Source of the DNA: Natronogracilivirga saccharolytica
GTDB taxonomy: Bacteria > Bacteroidota > Rhodothermia > Balneolales > Natronogracilivirgulaceae
DNA: 64,000 nt
Direction of reading: 5' to 3'
Assembly: GCF_017921895.1 (NCBI RefSeq)
Contig: NZ_JAFIDN010000009.1
Span: 62,001 to 126,000 of the forward strand
The translations under genes were made by a program, and so were the position numbers. Of this stretch, positions 33,938-42,800 are shown one piece after another. The stretch's first letter is position 1. Every line of letters begins with the position of its first letter. The notes under the pieces are model-generated. The model was given only the letters and a program-made list of their open reading frames with translations, was not told the origin of the DNA and did not search any database.

Positions 33938-36622
33938 ATGTCCGTTCGCAGCTCACACCAGATCCGCCGGGATTTTTTCGAGTTTTTCCGTGAAAAAAAA
34001 CACATCATCGTGGAAAGTGCGCCGGTTGTGCCGGAGAATGATCCGACACTGCTGTTTATCAACGCCGGAATGAACCCCTTCAAACCCATCTTCCTTGGTG
34101 AAGAGCAGGGGCTTAAGCGCTCCGGAAAGCAGTGGCAGCGCGCAGCCAACACCCAGAAATGCATCCGTGTCAGCGGCAAGCACAACGATCTGGATGAGGT
34201 GGGTCACGATACCTATCACCATACGCTCTTCGAAATGCTCGGCAACTGGTCATTTGGCGACTATTTCAAAAAGGAAGCAATTGCCTGGGCTTGGGAGCTG
34301 CTGGTTGACCGGTGGGGACTGGAGCCCGACCGGCTTTATGCCACGGTTTTCGAGGGCGATGACAGAGACGGCCTGCCTGCCGATGAAGAGGCTGCAGGGT
34401 TGTGGGCATCCGAAACGCCCATAGCCAAAGATCACATTCTCAAGTACGGCAAAGCCGATAATTTCTGGGAAATGGGAGATACCGGTCCGTGCGGACCCTG
34501 CTCCGAGGTGCACATTGACCTGCGTCCGGATGCCGAACGCAAGAAGGTGGACGGTGCCACACTTGTCAACCAGGATGATCCCAGGGTTATGGAGATCTGG
34601 AATCTGGTTTTTATTCAGTTCAACCGGCAGAAAGACGGTTCGCTGAATCCGCTGCCGGCCCGGCACGTTGATACGGGAATGGGCTTCGAGCGGATCGTCG
34701 CCGTACTGCAGGGCAAGCGCTCCAATTACGACACAGACATTTTTACTCCGCTTCTGGATGCCATCAGCAAACGGGCCGGGGTTGCATACGGCAAGGCTGA
34801 GCAGACCGATATTGCCATGAGAGTGGTGGCCGACCATATTCGGGCCGTCAGTTTTGCCGTGGCCGACGGGGCTGCGCCCAGCAACGAAGACCGTGGATAT
34901 GTGATCCGCCGGATTCTGAGACGCGCAAGCCGCTATGCCTGGGACCGGCTCAATATCCGCGAAGCGTTCATGGCTGAACTCGTGGACGTCCTTGCAGAGC
35001 AGTTTGCCGATGTGTTTCCCGAACTCAAGGAAAAAAAGCGCCACGTTACAAAGGTCGTGACCTCCGAAGAGACTTCTTTCCTTCGCACGCTCGACCAGGG
35101 GATCGCTTACTTCAATCAGATGACAGAGAGCATGTCCGGCGGGCAGTCGGTGATTTCCGGTGATGATGCATTCAAGCTGCACGATACCTACGGGTTTCCT
35201 ATCGATCTCACGGAGCTGATGGCCCGCGAGCGGGGGCTGAAAGTCGATCATGAGCGGTTCCATGAGCTGATGGAAGAGCAGAAAGACCGTGCCCGCAAGG
35301 CCGGCAAATTCAAATCCGGCGAGGATGATGACCAGCCCGACCTGTCGCGGCACTTTTCCACTTCAGCAGGAACAGGCTCCGAGTTCACCGGATACGATGA
35401 ACGCAAGTCGACGTGCCGCATACTGGAAGTACAGGATGTGAACGGCAGGACAGCTGTGCTGCTTGACCGTACTCCGTTTTATGCTGAGAGCGGGGGACAG
35501 ATCTCCGACACGGGTGTGCTTGCCAATCCGGATAGCGGTGTCACCCTGAATGTAAAAGATGTGGCCGACATTGCCGGTCACCGGGTGCATTTTGTCGACA
35601 AGATGCCTGACAGCCGGGAAGGAACCTGGATAGCGGCTGTTGATGCCGACCGTCGTGCGGAAATCGAGCGTCACCACACGGCCACGCATCTGCTGCATGC
35701 CGCCTTGCGTGAGACACTGGGCAATCATGTGGCTCAGCGCGGGTCACTTGTGGCGCCGGACCGTCTTCGCTTTGATTTCTCGCACTATGAGCCGGTGACT
35801 CAGGAGCAGCTGGATGAGATTGAGCAGCGGGTGAATGAGAAGGTCAGGCAGAATATTCCGATGGAGGAGGAGCGGGACGTTCCCATTGACGAGGCGAAAA
35901 AGCGCGGGGCGATGATGTTGTTCGGGGAGAAGTACGGAGAAAGGGTGCGGATTGTAACGTTTGATCCCGATTATTCCGTCGAACTCTGCGGAGGAACGCA
36001 TGTGGATGCCACCGGAAAGGTCGGTTATCTGCGTCTGGTTTCCGAGTCATCCGTAGCCGCGGGAATCCGGCGCCTGGAGGCGGTGAGCGGATCGGTCGCC
36101 GATACGTATCTCCGGAGTGAAAAACATATGCTGCAGAACATACGCCGTCAGATCGGTACTTCCGGGCAGCCGGATAAGGAAATTGAGCGGCTGATGGAAG
36201 AGCGGAAGCAGCTTGAAAAGGAGTTGTCCCGGATGAACCGCCTTAAAGCCGGATTGCGGTTTGATGAACTGCTCTCCGGGGCGGAGGCTACTGAAGGCGG
36301 TATCCGGCTGGTTGCCGGTGAAATTGAAGATGCCGATATGAATACCCTCAAACAGCTTGGTTATGACGGGCTGGATAAGGCCGGCGAAAAAACTGTGATT
36401 GTGCTTGGAGCCCGTGATGAGGAAAAAGGAAAGGCGTTCCTGATGGCAGCAGTAACAGACGATCTGATTGCTTCCGGTATAAAAGCCGGCGAGCTGGTCG
36501 GAAAACTTGCCAAAACGGTAGGCGGCGGCGGTGGTGGTCAGCCCAACCTGGCAACCGCCGGCGGAAAAAAGCCGGATCAGCTGCAAAAGGTTTTCGATCA
36601 GGCAAAAGACGAGCTCGGCTGA
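33938..36622 (+). CDS. alaS: Alanyl-tRNA synthetase
   Basis: An 894-residue full-length enzyme. The class II core opens with SSHQIRRDFFEFF and contains TLLFINAGMNPFKPIF and the motif FERIVAVLQ. The editing domain has HHTATHLLHA (about residue 578) and CGGTHV (about 683), which supply zinc ligands for clearing Ser/Gly mischarged tRNA. The C-terminal domain ends in the GGGGGGQPNLATAGG motif typical of AlaRS. The usual family length is about 870-900 residues, so nothing is missing. It charges tRNA-Ala in the cytoplasm. Confidence 0.97.
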   Translation: MSVRSSHQIRRDFFEFFREKKHIIVESAPVVPENDPTLLFINAGMNPFKPIFLGEEQGLKRSGKQWQRAANTQKCIRVSGKHNDLDEVGHDTYHHTLFEMLGNWSFGDYFKKEAIAWAWELLVDRWGLEPDRLYATVFEGDDRDGLPADEEAAGLWASETPIAKDHILKYGKADNFWEMGDTGPCGPCSEVHIDLRPDAERKKVDGATLVNQDDPRVMEIWNLVFIQFNRQKDGSLNPLPARHVDTGMGFERIVAVLQGKRSNYDTDIFTPLLDAISKRAGVAYGKAEQTDIAMRVVADHIRAVSFAVADGAAPSNEDRGYVIRRILRRASRYAWDRLNIREAFMAELVDVLAEQFADVFPELKEKKRHVTKVVTSEETSFLRTLDQGIAYFNQMTESMSGGQSVISGDDAFKLHDTYGFPIDLTELMARERGLKVDHERFHELMEEQKDRARKAGKFKSGEDDDQPDLSRHFSTSAGTGSEFTGYDERKSTCRILEVQDVNGRTAVLLDRTPFYAESGGQISDTGVLANPDSGVTLNVKDVADIAGHRVHFVDKMPDSREGTWIAAVDADRRAEIERHHTATHLLHAALRETLGNHVAQRGSLVAPDRLRFDFSHYEPVTQEQLDEIEQRVNEKVRQNIPMEEERDVPIDEAKKRGAMMLFGEKYGERVRIVTFDPDYSVELCGGTHVDATGKVGYLRLVSESSVAAGIRRLEAVSGSVADTYLRSEKHMLQNIRRQIGTSGQPDKEIERLMEERKQLEKELSRMNRLKAGLRFDELLSGAEATEGGIRLVAGEIEDADMNTLKQLGYDGLDKAGEKTVIVLGARDEEKGKAFLMAAVTDDLIASGIKAGELVGKLAKTVGGGGGGQPNLATAGGKKPDQLQKVFDQAKDELG

Positions 36623-36669
36623 GCGCGACCGGAAACCCGGATCGCTGAAATTGTTCAAAGACCGTTGCC

Positions 36670-36698
36670 GGCCTGAATTTTTCAGAATGATTCAGGCC
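36670..36698 (+). terminator. Hairpin after alaS
   Basis: GGCCTGAAT (36670-36678) pairs with ATTCAGGCC (36690-36698). It lies 47 bases after the stop; the T-rich tract is in the loop, not after the stem, so termination is uncertain. Confidence 0.4.
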
Positions 36699-36863
36699 AC
36701 TTGCGTGTTAATAGAGCTCAGAAAGCTCAACTATTTTCTGTATATTTGCAAGCGAAAATTAAGACGGATTCATCCGAAATACGGGATCCGCACAGAAACA
36801 TGAGTTCAGATCTCAATCAGTACAGAGAAATAAATTACATCAGTAAAATATATCAGAATCTCA

Positions 36864-37940
36864 ATGTCTAATAACAGTAAAGAGAACATTAAAAGCAAAA
36901 CAGCGTCCATAATAAGGGCAACCGATCTTCCAAAGGCGACACAGAAGACGCATAAGGGGCTGAACATTTCCGAAGATGAATTGCTGGAACTCTACAAATC
37001 CATGTATCTGCAGCGGCGCTTCGAGGAGCGGTCCATGCAGATGTACCAAAAAGGCAAATTCGGAGGATTCCTTCATTTGTACATTGGTCAGGAAGCCGTT
37101 TCTACCGGATCAGCATTTGCTCTCAGGGAAGATGATGACTTCATAACGGCATACCGCGATCATGGCATGGGACTGGTAAAAGGGATTACTCCCAACGAAG
37201 CCATGGCCGAACTGTTCGGTAAAAAGGACGGATGCAGCAGGGGCAAGGGCGGATCCATGCACTATTTCAAGCCGGAAAAACACTTCTGGGGTGGTCATGC
37301 CATTGTCGGTGCTCATCTGCCGCTGGCTGCCGGCATTGCGTTTGCCAACAAGTACAAAGAAAATGACCGTGTTACCATCTGTTTCTTCGGTGACGGTGCC
37401 GTTGACCAGGGTTCGCTGAATGAAAGCTTCAACCTGGCCCAGCTCTGGAAGCTGCCGGTTATTTACGTCGTGGAAAACAACGGCTATTCGATGGGAACTG
37501 CCGTGCAGCGGCACAGTGCCGGCGATCTGGCCGACCGCGCTCTTCCATATGGAATGAAATTTGACAAAGTGAACGGAATGGACCTGTTCAGCATGATCGA
37601 AAAGATCCGGGAAGTCGGCGAGGAAGTCCGCAAGACTCAGGAACCCTATTTCCTGGAAGTGGTCACCTATCGCTATCGGGGACACTCCATGAGTGATCCG
37701 GCCAATTATCGTACGAAGGAAGAGCTCGATGAGTACAAGAAAATTGATCCCATCGAACGTCTCAAAACATACGTCCTCAAAAAGGATATCGCCACTGAAG
37801 ATGACCTCAAGGCCATCGATGAGGAGGTTGAAAATACCGTGCTTGAGGCTGTTGAGTTTGCCGACAGCAACGAGTTTCCGCCGGTTGAAGAGTTGTACAA
37901 AGATGTCTATGCCGAAGACGATTTCCCGTATCTCACCTGA
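36864..37940 (+). CDS. pdhA: Pyruvate dehydrogenase E1 component, alpha subunit
   Basis: A 358-residue thiamine-diphosphate enzyme subunit. It contains YIGQEAVSTGSAFAL, the GDG-start cofactor motif FFGDGAVDQGSLNE near residue 176 ending at ENNGYSMGT, and the phosphorylation-loop equivalent YRYRGHSMSDPANYR. It pairs with the beta subunit encoded next to decarboxylate pyruvate and acetylate the E2 lipoyl group. A low-complexity, basic N-terminus of about 30 residues precedes the conserved start (LYKSMYLQRRFEERS). The three genes at 36864-40419 form a probable operon, but E3 (lpd) is not in the window. Confidence 0.95.
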   Translation: MSNNSKENIKSKTASIIRATDLPKATQKTHKGLNISEDELLELYKSMYLQRRFEERSMQMYQKGKFGGFLHLYIGQEAVSTGSAFALREDDDFITAYRDHGMGLVKGITPNEAMAELFGKKDGCSRGKGGSMHYFKPEKHFWGGHAIVGAHLPLAAGIAFANKYKENDRVTICFFGDGAVDQGSLNESFNLAQLWKLPVIYVVENNGYSMGTAVQRHSAGDLADRALPYGMKFDKVNGMDLFSMIEKIREVGEEVRKTQEPYFLEVVTYRYRGHSMSDPANYRTKEELDEYKKIDPIERLKTYVLKKDIATEDDLKAIDEEVENTVLEAVEFADSNEFPPVEELYKDVYAEDDFPYLT

Positions 37941-38019
37941 TTACGTGTCAGGCAGGAACCGGCATTACACAAAACAGGAACAGATCAGAATCTAACAGAA
38001 ATTCAGTAACAGTATTACC

Positions 38020-39000
38020 ATGGCGCAACAACAATTCAGAGAAGTAATCCGCGATGCCATCCGTGAAGAGATGGAGCGCGATGAAAATGTCTTTATCATG
38101 GGTGAGGAGGTAGCCGAATATAACGGCGCCTATAAGGCCACGCAGGGGTTGCTCGACCAGTTCGGGTACAAGCGGGTCATAGATACCCCGATTTCAGAGC
38201 TTGGTTTTTCCGGACTCGGGGTCGGAGCGGCTATGAACGGTCTGCGGCCTATTGTCGAGTTCATGACGTTCAACTTTGCGGTCGTGGGGATGGATCAGCT
38301 CATAAACAACGCTGCCAAAATCCGGCACATGAGTGGCGGACAGGTAAAGATTCCCATCGTATTCCGCGGACCGAACGGATCGGCCGGTCAGCTCGCAGCC
38401 ACCCACTCGGTGTCCTATGAAAGCCTTTACGCCCACTTTCCCGGACTCATAACCATACATCCGTCAGAGCCGTACGATGCCAAAGGACTGCTGAAAGCTG
38501 CCATCCGGGATGACAATCCCGTCATTTTCCTTGAGTCGGAGCAAATGTACGGACTCAAGCAGGAGATTCCTGAGGAGGAGTATCTGCTGCCCATAGGCAA
38601 GGCCGAAATTAAAAGAGAAGGATCGGATGTTACCGTTGTAGCTGACGGCAAAATGTATCATATTGCCAAACAGGCTGCGGAGCAGTTGTCCAAAGATGGT
38701 GTCGAGGCGGAAATTATTGATCCCCGGACCATCAAACCGTTTGATATGGAGACCGTGATTGCATCGGTCAAAAAGACCAACCGCTGTGTGGTGGTTGATG
38801 AATCACATCCCTTCGGTGGTGTGGCTTCCGAAGTCGGCTTTCAGATCCAGCGGGATGCCTTTGACTATCTGGATGCTCCCGTTCAGCGGGTCACGATCCC
38901 GGATGTGCCAGCTCCGTTCTCCAAACAGCTGTTTGATGCCTGGCTGCCCGGACCCAAACAGGTTATTGATGCTGTCAACACCGTAACCTACAGAAATTAA
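38020..39000 (+). CDS. pdhB: Pyruvate dehydrogenase E1 component, beta subunit
   Basis: A 326-residue transketolase-like subunit of normal length. Motifs are VFIMGEEVAEYNGAYK, RVIDTPISELGFSGLGVGAA, EFMTFNFA and GPNGSAGQLAATHS, and VVVDESHPFGGVASEV. It completes the alpha2beta2 E1 with the gene upstream (79-base gap). The next gene (E2) begins 24 bases later with GAGGAA before its ATG. Confidence 0.95.
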   Translation: MAQQQFREVIRDAIREEMERDENVFIMGEEVAEYNGAYKATQGLLDQFGYKRVIDTPISELGFSGLGVGAAMNGLRPIVEFMTFNFAVVGMDQLINNAAKIRHMSGGQVKIPIVFRGPNGSAGQLAATHSVSYESLYAHFPGLITIHPSEPYDAKGLLKAAIRDDNPVIFLESEQMYGLKQEIPEEEYLLPIGKAEIKREGSDVTVVADGKMYHIAKQAAEQLSKDGVEAEIIDPRTIKPFDMETVIASVKKTNRCVVVDESHPFGGVASEVGFQIQRDAFDYLDAPVQRVTIPDVPAPFSKQLFDAWLPGPKQVIDAVNTVTYRN

Positions 39001-39024
39001 CGACACAATATTTGAGGAAGCATT

Positions 39025-40419
39025 ATGGCAACGATAATTGACATGCCCAAGCTCAGTGACACGATGGAAGAGGGCACCATCTCCAAATGGAACATTAAGG
39101 AAGGCGATAAAGTGGAAGCCGGTGACATCGTGGCGGAAGTGGAAACCGACAAGGCTACCATGCAGCTCGAGGCATTTGATCCCGGAACCGTACTGAAGAT
39201 TCTTGTCAATGAAGGAGATGCCGTTCCACTGGGCGCCAAACTGGTGATACTTGGCGAAGAAGGGGAAGATATTTCCGGAATGGTGGATGGAGAAAGTTCC
39301 GATGCTGGTGCTGATACTGCAGAGAAGGACGAGCAGGATCAGAAAGACAAGGAAGGTGATGATGCCGGAGAAGAGGATCAGAAAGCCGATGAGTCCGGAG
39401 CTGAGAAAAAGAAGGGTTCCGGCAAGGATTTTGACCCGCTGTTCGGCGACCTGAAAAAAGAGAAGAAAGCCGGTGGCAACGGAGAGTCCGGGGATGACCG
39501 CAAAGATGACGGCCGTATCAAAGTTTCCCCGCTGGCAAGAAAAATGGCGGAAGAACGCGGAATTGACCTGGGTAAAGTCCGGGGTTCCGGTCCGCATGGA
39601 CGCATTGTCAAGGATGATATCGAGAACTTCAAGGATGAGGCTCCGGCCAAAGAATCCGCCGCTGCTCAGCCGGACGAAAAGCAGGAAGACAAAAAAGCTG
39701 CAGAGGCTCCAAAACCCTCTGTTTCCGGTACCAGCCTGCGCGAGGATGAAGACATCAAGGTCTCACAGATGCGCAAGACTATCGGAAAGCGTTTGGCCGA
39801 GAGCAAATTTACCTATCCGCATTTCTATGAAACCGTGGATATCGACATGAAACGGGCTATTGAAGTCCGTGCTTCTCTGAATGAAGTCAGCGATGTCAAA
39901 ATCAGCTTTAACGACCTGGTTGTCAAGTCAGTGTCGGTTGCATTGCGCCGCCACCCGTGGATTAACTCATCCTGGCTGGGTGATGTGATTCGCCTGCATG
40001 GAGATGTCAATGTTGCCGTTGCCGTGGCTGTGGATGAAGGGCTTCTCACACCGGTCATCCGGCATACCGATCAGAAAGGTTTGCGGGACATATCGGCAGA
40101 GACCAAAGACTTTGCCGCACGGGCACGTGACAAAAAGCTTCAGCCCGAGGATTGGGAGGGAAGCACCTTTACAGTAAGCAATCTGGGTATGTTCGGCATT
40201 GAAGAATTCACAGCGATTATCAATCCGCCGAATGCCTGTATCCTTGCGATCGGTGCCATTCGTGATGTACCGGTAGTGGAAAATGGCGAAGTGGTACCCG
40301 GAAAGCGCATGAAAGTGACGCTCTCCAGCGATCACCGCGTGGTAGACGGCGCCAAAGCTGCCGAGTTTCTGAGCACACTTCGCAACCTGCTTGAGAATCC
40401 GACATCCATGCTGTTGTGA
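39025..40419 (+). CDS. pdhC: Pyruvate dehydrogenase E2, dihydrolipoamide acetyltransferase
   Basis: A 464-residue E2. One N-terminal lipoyl domain with the lipoylated lysine in VETDKATMQ (about Lys43), a very acidic Glu/Asp/Lys-rich linker (about 85-155), an E3/E1-binding domain (SPLARKMAEERGIDL, GSGPHGRIVKDDI), a second linker, and the catalytic domain ending in the active-site motif SSDHRVVDGAKAAEFL (His about 437). It transfers acetyl to CoA. The charged linker is more acidic than the Ala/Pro linkers of proteobacteria, which fits a salt-adapted organism, although this is only suggestive. Confidence 0.95.
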   Translation: MATIIDMPKLSDTMEEGTISKWNIKEGDKVEAGDIVAEVETDKATMQLEAFDPGTVLKILVNEGDAVPLGAKLVILGEEGEDISGMVDGESSDAGADTAEKDEQDQKDKEGDDAGEEDQKADESGAEKKKGSGKDFDPLFGDLKKEKKAGGNGESGDDRKDDGRIKVSPLARKMAEERGIDLGKVRGSGPHGRIVKDDIENFKDEAPAKESAAAQPDEKQEDKKAAEAPKPSVSGTSLREDEDIKVSQMRKTIGKRLAESKFTYPHFYETVDIDMKRAIEVRASLNEVSDVKISFNDLVVKSVSVALRRHPWINSSWLGDVIRLHGDVNVAVAVAVDEGLLTPVIRHTDQKGLRDISAETKDFAARARDKKLQPEDWEGSTFTVSNLGMFGIEEFTAIINPPNACILAIGAIRDVPVVENGEVVPGKRMKVTLSSDHRVVDGAKAAEFLSTLRNLLENPTSMLL

Positions 40420-40503
40420 CAGCCGGCAGTTTGTGCGGTATTCTGTATTCTGAACACTGTCGTCACTGGTGACTTTGGTCGGTCACAATCGTGGCATTCA
40501 CTT

Positions 40504-41208
40504 TCAGGTCATAGAGCGGGAGAGTGCAGTCGCATAGCCGTCTGCATACTCCTGCATTCTTTTCGACCGGTACTGCACTACAAAACGCGGATGGTCAAGC
40601 GGGACGACCTCCCCGAACCATCCGTTTTTTTTGTTCAATGCATTGAGATATTTGAAATTTTTTCCGCGCCCCATGCAAAAGCACAAATCGGTTGCCGCAC
40701 CGAAACCGATCTGTCGCTCTATGCACTCTTCGATAAACGGGGTAACCGCCTCCTGGAGCTGCCGGTCATCGTAAAAATTGTAGTTTACCTCATTTCCCTT
40801 CTCATTCCGGCGTGTGAATCCGAGCGGACAGACCGAATTGATGTAAAACCGGCTGTAAAAGGTATCCGGACCGCCCAGCGCATCGATCACTTCATACACG
40901 AAAACCGATGAAGGTTCATGTGTGGGATCGATGGCGATGTCAATGCCGCAGACGTCTCTCATGCGCTTTGTGTCGGTAAACGGCACACCGGTCACTCCGG
41001 CACCAAATCTTCCGGGATTAATGCCAAGAATCAGGTGACGCGGCCGGTTGTCGGAGTAGAACTTGCGGTAAAACCGGGAGGTGACATCCCGGATGGTATC
41101 GGCATGCTCCCCGCGGAAAGGGTTCATTACGGAAATCCTGTCCGGCAGCAAAGCCTCATCCAGTTCCAGCTGCTCGTTAAAAGCCAGTATTTGTTCGGCA
41201 ATAGTCAT
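40504..41208 (-). CDS. SMUG2-like uracil-DNA glycosylase family protein (DUF4918-type)
   Basis: A 234-residue cytoplasmic protein. The uracil-DNA-glycosylase fold is suggested by HLILGINPGRFGAGVTGVPFTD (motif 1, quoted as a whole it is short of the active-site loop) and by a late HPRFV (motif 2 region). The intermediate FYINSVCPLGFTRR fits SMUG2-type proteins. It would remove uracil or similar bases from DNA. The neighbours are unrelated, so this looks like a stand-alone repair gene. The call to this subfamily rests on motif resemblance only. Confidence 0.75.
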   Translation of the reverse strand: MTIAEQILAFNEQLELDEALLPDRISVMNPFRGEHADTIRDVTSRFYRKFYSDNRPRHLILGINPGRFGAGVTGVPFTDTKRMRDVCGIDIAIDPTHEPSSVFVYEVIDALGGPDTFYSRFYINSVCPLGFTRRNEKGNEVNYNFYDDRQLQEAVTPFIEECIERQIGFGAATDLCFCMGRGKNFKYLNALNKKNGWFGEVVPLDHPRFVVQYRSKRMQEYADGYATALSRSMT

Positions 41209-41273
41209 TTAAAAGTTCCGAAAATGCATTATGTTACGATTGGTAGTGTACGGTGGATCAAATATACAACCCG

Positions 41274-41810
41274 ATGAGCAGATTGCACAGTTTTCTGACG
41301 CTGATTTTCAGCATCCTGATCGCCCAGTCCGCCGGTCTGATTGGGTCCGTCGCCACGCGGCCCAATATTGATACCTGGTACCGCACCATTGCAAAGCCGG
41401 ACTTCACGCCACCTGACTGGGTGTTCCCGGTAGTCTGGCCCACACTTTTTCTGCTTATGGGCATAGCTGCCTGGCTGGTGTACCGTTCCGGGGCCCGGAC
41501 CAGCGGTTATTACAGCGGAAGAACGGCGTCCTATGAAAACATGCTGCTGAGAAAAGCGGTATCGCCATGGCTGGCCCTTTCCGTATACGGAGTTCATCTG
41601 CTGTTCAACGTGCTCTGGTCATTCCTCTTTTTCGAATGGCAGCTCCTTGGCCTGGCTTTTATCGAGGTGCTGTTCCTTCTGGCTCTGATCATCATCACGG
41701 CCAGGCTGTTTTACCTCATCCGTCCGCTGGCCGGATACCTGATGATTCCGTACATTTTTTGGGTCAGCTATGCATCGGTTCTGAACGGAACCATCTGGTG
41801 GATAAATTAA
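41274..41810 (+). CDS. tspO: TspO/MBR family membrane protein
   Basis: A 178-residue protein with five membrane helices. It shows WYRTIAKPDFTPPDWVFPVVWPTLF (helix 1-2 loop and helix 2, quoted in parts as AKPDFTPPDWVF and VVWPTLF), LLFNVLWSFLFF and NGTIWWIN, all TspO signatures. I chose ATG 41274 over an in-frame GTG at 41253, because helix 1 begins immediately after. TspO proteins bind tetrapyrroles and are implicated in their handling or in stress responses. It is divergent from the DNA glycosylase gene, with the two start regions only about 45 bases apart. Confidence 0.88.
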   Translation: MSRLHSFLTLIFSILIAQSAGLIGSVATRPNIDTWYRTIAKPDFTPPDWVFPVVWPTLFLLMGIAAWLVYRSGARTSGYYSGRTASYENMLLRKAVSPWLALSVYGVHLLFNVLWSFLFFEWQLLGLAFIEVLFLLALIIITARLFYLIRPLAGYLMIPYIFWVSYASVLNGTIWWIN

Positions 41811-42010
41811 AGCGCATCAGATTATTCAATCTTGTGCACAATAGAACGGGCTTGACAACTTTATCTGAATACCATCCGGAAATTTCACAGAACGCATCCG
41901 GAATCACATAAAAATTCATGAGCAATTACACTTTTTCCCGAAATATTATGAATAACATTCCCTGGAAACACGCACGTGAGATCATGAATCTGACCGCACG
42001 CCGCATTGCA

Positions 42011-42796
42011 ATGCCGCAAGGAATAACGAAATTCAAAAAAGCATGGGCTGTGCCGCTGTGCATTTTGATGCTTGTCCTTGTGCTGCCTGCCGGTGCCGGT
42101 GAATCGCTCCTGTCCGCACAAACGAGCATTGCCGGGGAACGGGGTTCCGGAGCGGACGAAGACAGATTTGCCAGCCAGCGTGAACAGATGGTGGAACAGC
42201 AAATAGCCGGCCGGGGAATCGACAACAGCGAGACACTTGAAGCAATGCGGAATGTGCCGCGTCATCTTTTTGTGCGCTCATCCGACCAGCGCAGGGCGTA
42301 TTCCGACGGACCCATGCCCATCGGCCACGGACAAACCATTTCACAACCCTATATTGTGGCCTACATGACTCAGCTCATCGAGCCGAAACCGGACATGAAT
42401 GTGCTTGAGATCGGAACCGGATCCGGTTACCAGGCTGCCGTTCTTGCCGAAATAACGGATAACGTATTCACCATTGAAATTATCGGTGATCTTGCGGAAT
42501 GGGGCGGACAGAACCTTCAAGAAGCCGGTTATGATCATGTTCAGGTCAAGCACGCCGACGGCTATTACGGATGGGAAGAGCATGCCCCGTTTGATGCCAT
42601 TGTGGTGACCGCTGCCGCCGATCACATCCCATCCCCGCTGGTGGAGCAGCTGAAGGATGGCGGACGCATGATTATTCCGGTCGGGTCGCCGTTTCAGACC
42701 CAGAATCTGATGCTGGTCCAGAAAGATGGCGATGATGTCCGGACCCGCAACCTGATGCCGGTCCGTTTCGTGCCATTCACCAGGGAAGAAGAGTAG
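42011..42796 (+). CDS. pcm: Exported protein-L-isoaspartate O-methyltransferase
   Basis: A PCMT of 261 residues from ATG 42011. Its body has MVEQQIAGRGI, VPRHLFV, QTISQPYIVAYMTQL, the SAM-binding VLEIGTGSGYQAAVLAE and DAIVVTAA. The N-terminus is a signal peptide (AWAVPLCILMLVLVLPAGAG) instead of the usual cytoplasmic start, so the enzyme would be periplasmic. Upstream in-frame ATGs at 41918, 41948 and 41984 only lengthen the pre-signal region. The enzyme repairs isoaspartyl residues and needs SAM, whose presence outside the cytoplasm is unusual. The next gene begins 4 bases after the stop. Confidence 0.85.
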   Translation: MPQGITKFKKAWAVPLCILMLVLVLPAGAGESLLSAQTSIAGERGSGADEDRFASQREQMVEQQIAGRGIDNSETLEAMRNVPRHLFVRSSDQRRAYSDGPMPIGHGQTISQPYIVAYMTQLIEPKPDMNVLEIGTGSGYQAAVLAEITDNVFTIEIIGDLAEWGGQNLQEAGYDHVQVKHADGYYGWEEHAPFDAIVVTAAADHIPSPLVEQLKDGGRMIIPVGSPFQTQNLMLVQKDGDDVRTRNLMPVRFVPFTREEE

Positions 42797-42800
42797 GCGA

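Noticed and set aside
34250-35353. 367-codon minus-strand frame inside alaS
   Set aside because: Fully contained in the alaS coding region, no ribosome site, no recognisable product.
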